In this document: positions 62,699 through 64,000 of the stretch, piece after piece
Position numbering within the stretch: the stretch's first letter is position 1
Layout of the letters: each line of letters opens with the position of its first letter
Assembly: GCF_024359525.1 (NCBI RefSeq)
Contig: NZ_JAKZEU010000008.1
Location: 33,785-97,784, forward strand
Length of the DNA: 64,000 bases
Direction of reading: 5' to 3'
Origin: Paracoccus albicereus
GTDB lineage: Bacteria > Pseudomonadota > Alphaproteobacteria > Rhodobacterales > Rhodobacteraceae
Translations under genes and position numbers: made by a program
Notes under the pieces: model-generated
The model's input: only the letters and a program-made list of their open reading frames with translations
Told to the model about the DNA's origin: nothing
Database searches by the model: none

Positions 62699-63472
62699 AT
62701 GCAACGACTTCAGGGAAAATCGGCGCTCATCACCGGTGCCGCGCGGGGCATCGGGCGTGGCTTTGCCGAGGCCTATGTCCGCGAAGGCGCATCCGTCGCG
62801 ATTGGCGACGTGAACCTTGAGGCGGCGAAGGAAGCGGCGGCGGCGATCGGCGAGGGCGCCTACGCCGTCGCGCTGGACGTCACCCGGCAGGACAGCATCG
62901 ACGCGGCCGTCGCGGCGGTGGTGGACCGTACCGGCAAGCTGGACATCCTGATCAACAACGCCGCGCTGTTCGACGCGGCCGAGACGGTGGACATCACCCG
63001 CGACAGCTATGACCGGCTTTACGCGGTCAATGTCGCAGGCACGTTGTTCACGATGCAGGCGGCGGCGCGGCAGATGATCGCCCAGGGCCACGGCGGCAAG
63101 ATCATCAACATGGCCAGCCAGGCGGGCAGGCGGGGCGAGCCGCTGGTCGCGGTCTATTGCTCGACCAAGGCCGCGGTCATCAGTCTGACGCAATCGGCCG
63201 GGCTGAACCTGATCAAGCACGGGATCAACGTGAACGCGATCGCACCCGGTGTCGTGGACGGCGCCCATTGGCAGCATGTCGATTCCATGTTCGCCAAGCT
63301 GGAAGGCAAGCCTCTGGGTCAGAAGAAGGCCGAGGTCGAGGCCGGGGTCCCCGCAGGCCGGTTCGCGACGCCCGATGACCTGACCGGGATGGCGGTATTT
63401 CTAGCCTCGTCCGAGGCCGACTACATCGTCTCGCAATGCTACAATGTCGATGGCGGCCAGTGGATGAGCTAA
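62699..63472 (+). CDS. Short-chain dehydrogenase, sorbitol/polyol dehydrogenase-like
   Basis: A 257-residue classical SDR. The cofactor motif is ALITGAARGIGRGFAEAYVREG, with IGDVNLEAA (acidic Asp) favouring NAD. LINNAALF and the catalytic residues Ser-Tyr-Lys in NMASQAGRRGE and VYCSTKAAVIS follow. The sequence resembles sorbitol dehydrogenase SmoS of Rhodobacter. The start at 62699 has an AGGA upstream. No polyol transporter is adjacent, so the substrate is open. Confidence 0.88.
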   Translation: MQRLQGKSALITGAARGIGRGFAEAYVREGASVAIGDVNLEAAKEAAAAIGEGAYAVALDVTRQDSIDAAVAAVVDRTGKLDILINNAALFDAAETVDITRDSYDRLYAVNVAGTLFTMQAAARQMIAQGHGGKIINMASQAGRRGEPLVAVYCSTKAAVISLTQSAGLNLIKHGINVNAIAPGVVDGAHWQHVDSMFAKLEGKPLGQKKAEVEAGVPAGRFATPDDLTGMAVFLASSEADYIVSQCYNVDGGQWMS

Positions 63473-63569
63473 GCCGTCTCCGACACTCACGAACCCATCA
63501 CAGCCGCGCGAGCCGACGCGGCGTCCGATGACGATTCGGACCGGCGGTTCTGTTCATCGCCGCGCCATT

Positions 63570-63587
63570 GCGGCATGATGATGCCGC
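63570..63587 (+). promoter_or_regulatory. Inverted repeat upstream of cydA
   Basis: GCGGCAT and ATGCCGC flank GATG, 61 bases before the cydA start. No FNR box is present in this region, unlike at ccoN and ccoG. The repeat may be an operator for another redox regulator, or a hairpin in the leader. Confidence 0.4.
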
Positions 63588-63648
63588 GCTGCCGCATCCG
63601 GCCCGTGCCGGAGCCGCAGGGCTGCGGTTCGAATGGAAGGGTGATGCG

Positions 63649-64000
63649 ATGATGGGTGAGCTTGACGCGGTGCTGCTGGCGCGGATCCAGTTTGCCTTCA
63701 CGGTCAGCTTCCACTTCCTGTTTCCGGCCTTCACCATCGGTCTGGCGAGCTATCTGGCGGTCCTGAACGCGCTGTGGCTCTGGACGAAAGAGCATCGCTA
63801 CCTCGATCTCTTCCGCTACTGGGTCAAGATCTTCGCGCTGGCCTTTGCCATGGGCGTCGTTTCCGGCATTGTCATGTCCTACCAGTTCGGCACCAACTGG
63901 TCGGTCTTTTCCGACAAGGCCGGTCCCGTGATCGGCGCGCCGATGGCCTACGAGGTGCTGTCGGCCTTCTTCCTGGAAGCCGGCTTCCTCGGCGTGATGT
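63649..64000 (+). CDS. cydA: Cytochrome bd-type quinol oxidase subunit I (partial, 3' end outside window)
   Basis: The first 117 residues of CydA/CioA, cut by the window end. The start at 63649 has GGAAGG 8 bases upstream. It reads MMGELDAVLLARIQFAFTVS, then FHFLFPAFTIGLASYLAVL with His22, a heme b595/d ligand. The next helix is FALAFAMGVVSGIVMSYQFGTNW, followed by GAPMAYEVLSAFFLEAGFLG, the typical CydA pattern with the conserved glutamate. It supplies a quinol-oxidising branch, parallel to cbb3, with high oxygen affinity. The sequence length before the Q-loop is not informative about CIO versus bd type. Confidence 0.93.
   Translation, partial: MMGELDAVLLARIQFAFTVSFHFLFPAFTIGLASYLAVLNALWLWTKEHRYLDLFRYWVKIFALAFAMGVVSGIVMSYQFGTNWSVFSDKAGPVIGAPMAYEVLSAFFLEAGFLGVM

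Overview
The window is about 64 kb of GC-rich chromosome with tightly packed genes and many ATGA start/stop overlaps. FnrL, ccoNOQP-ccoGHIS, a complete sox cluster ordered as in Paracoccus pantotrophus, and several TTT and TRAP transporters point to a Rhodobacterales/Paracoccaceae alphaproteobacterium. I cannot fix the genus. I saw no rRNA, tRNA, CRISPR array or insertion sequence.

Layout. (1) 1-6844, minus strand: two tripartite tricarboxylate transporters (TctCBA; the first is cut by the window edge) with a gamma-glutamyltransferase-family enzyme between them. (2) 7046-12597, plus: a FadR-type GntR regulator, then a PrpB-like lyase, an AcnA/AcnD-like aconitase and PrpF, probably a catabolic operon fed by the divergent transporter. 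(3) 12653-21692, plus: fnrL, then ccoNOQP and ccoGHIS for the high-affinity cbb3 oxidase. FNR boxes lie before fnrL, ccoN and ccoG. (4) 21738-29670: a TIM-barrel gene, a LysR regulator and a third TctCBA transporter in line with AroE and a two-domain QuiC. Together these look like a quinate/shikimate uptake and catabolism locus. (5) 29683-33297: 5-formyltetrahydrofolate cyclo-ligase, and a cation/proton antiporter with a cyclic-nucleotide-type domain. (6) 33336-38002, minus: a GntR-DctPQM-IdnD TRAP operon. (7) 38111-44749, minus: a SoxYZ-like carrier, then a methionine-synthesis region (MetE-like core, MetH split into two genes, a 100-aa unknown) behind a cobalamin riboswitch. (8) 44875-50272, minus: a small secreted protein, a NarL-type two-component pair, a SulP transporter and SoxT. 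(9) 50327-61162: soxRS diverging from soxVW-XYZABCDEF, with a strong terminator and a palindrome between soxA and soxB. (10) 61219-64000: DUF302 protein, metallo-beta-lactamase fold protein, polyol dehydrogenase-like SDR, and the start of cydA (bd-type oxidase).

Together the genes suggest a facultatively lithotrophic heterotroph. Periplasmic thiosulfate/sulfide oxidation feeds cytochrome c and the microaerobic cbb3 oxidase, with a bd oxidase as quinol alternative. Organic acids, quinate-type compounds and sugar acids are taken up by high-affinity, binding-protein-dependent secondary transporters. All four such transporters carry a GC-rich hairpin just after the binding-protein gene.
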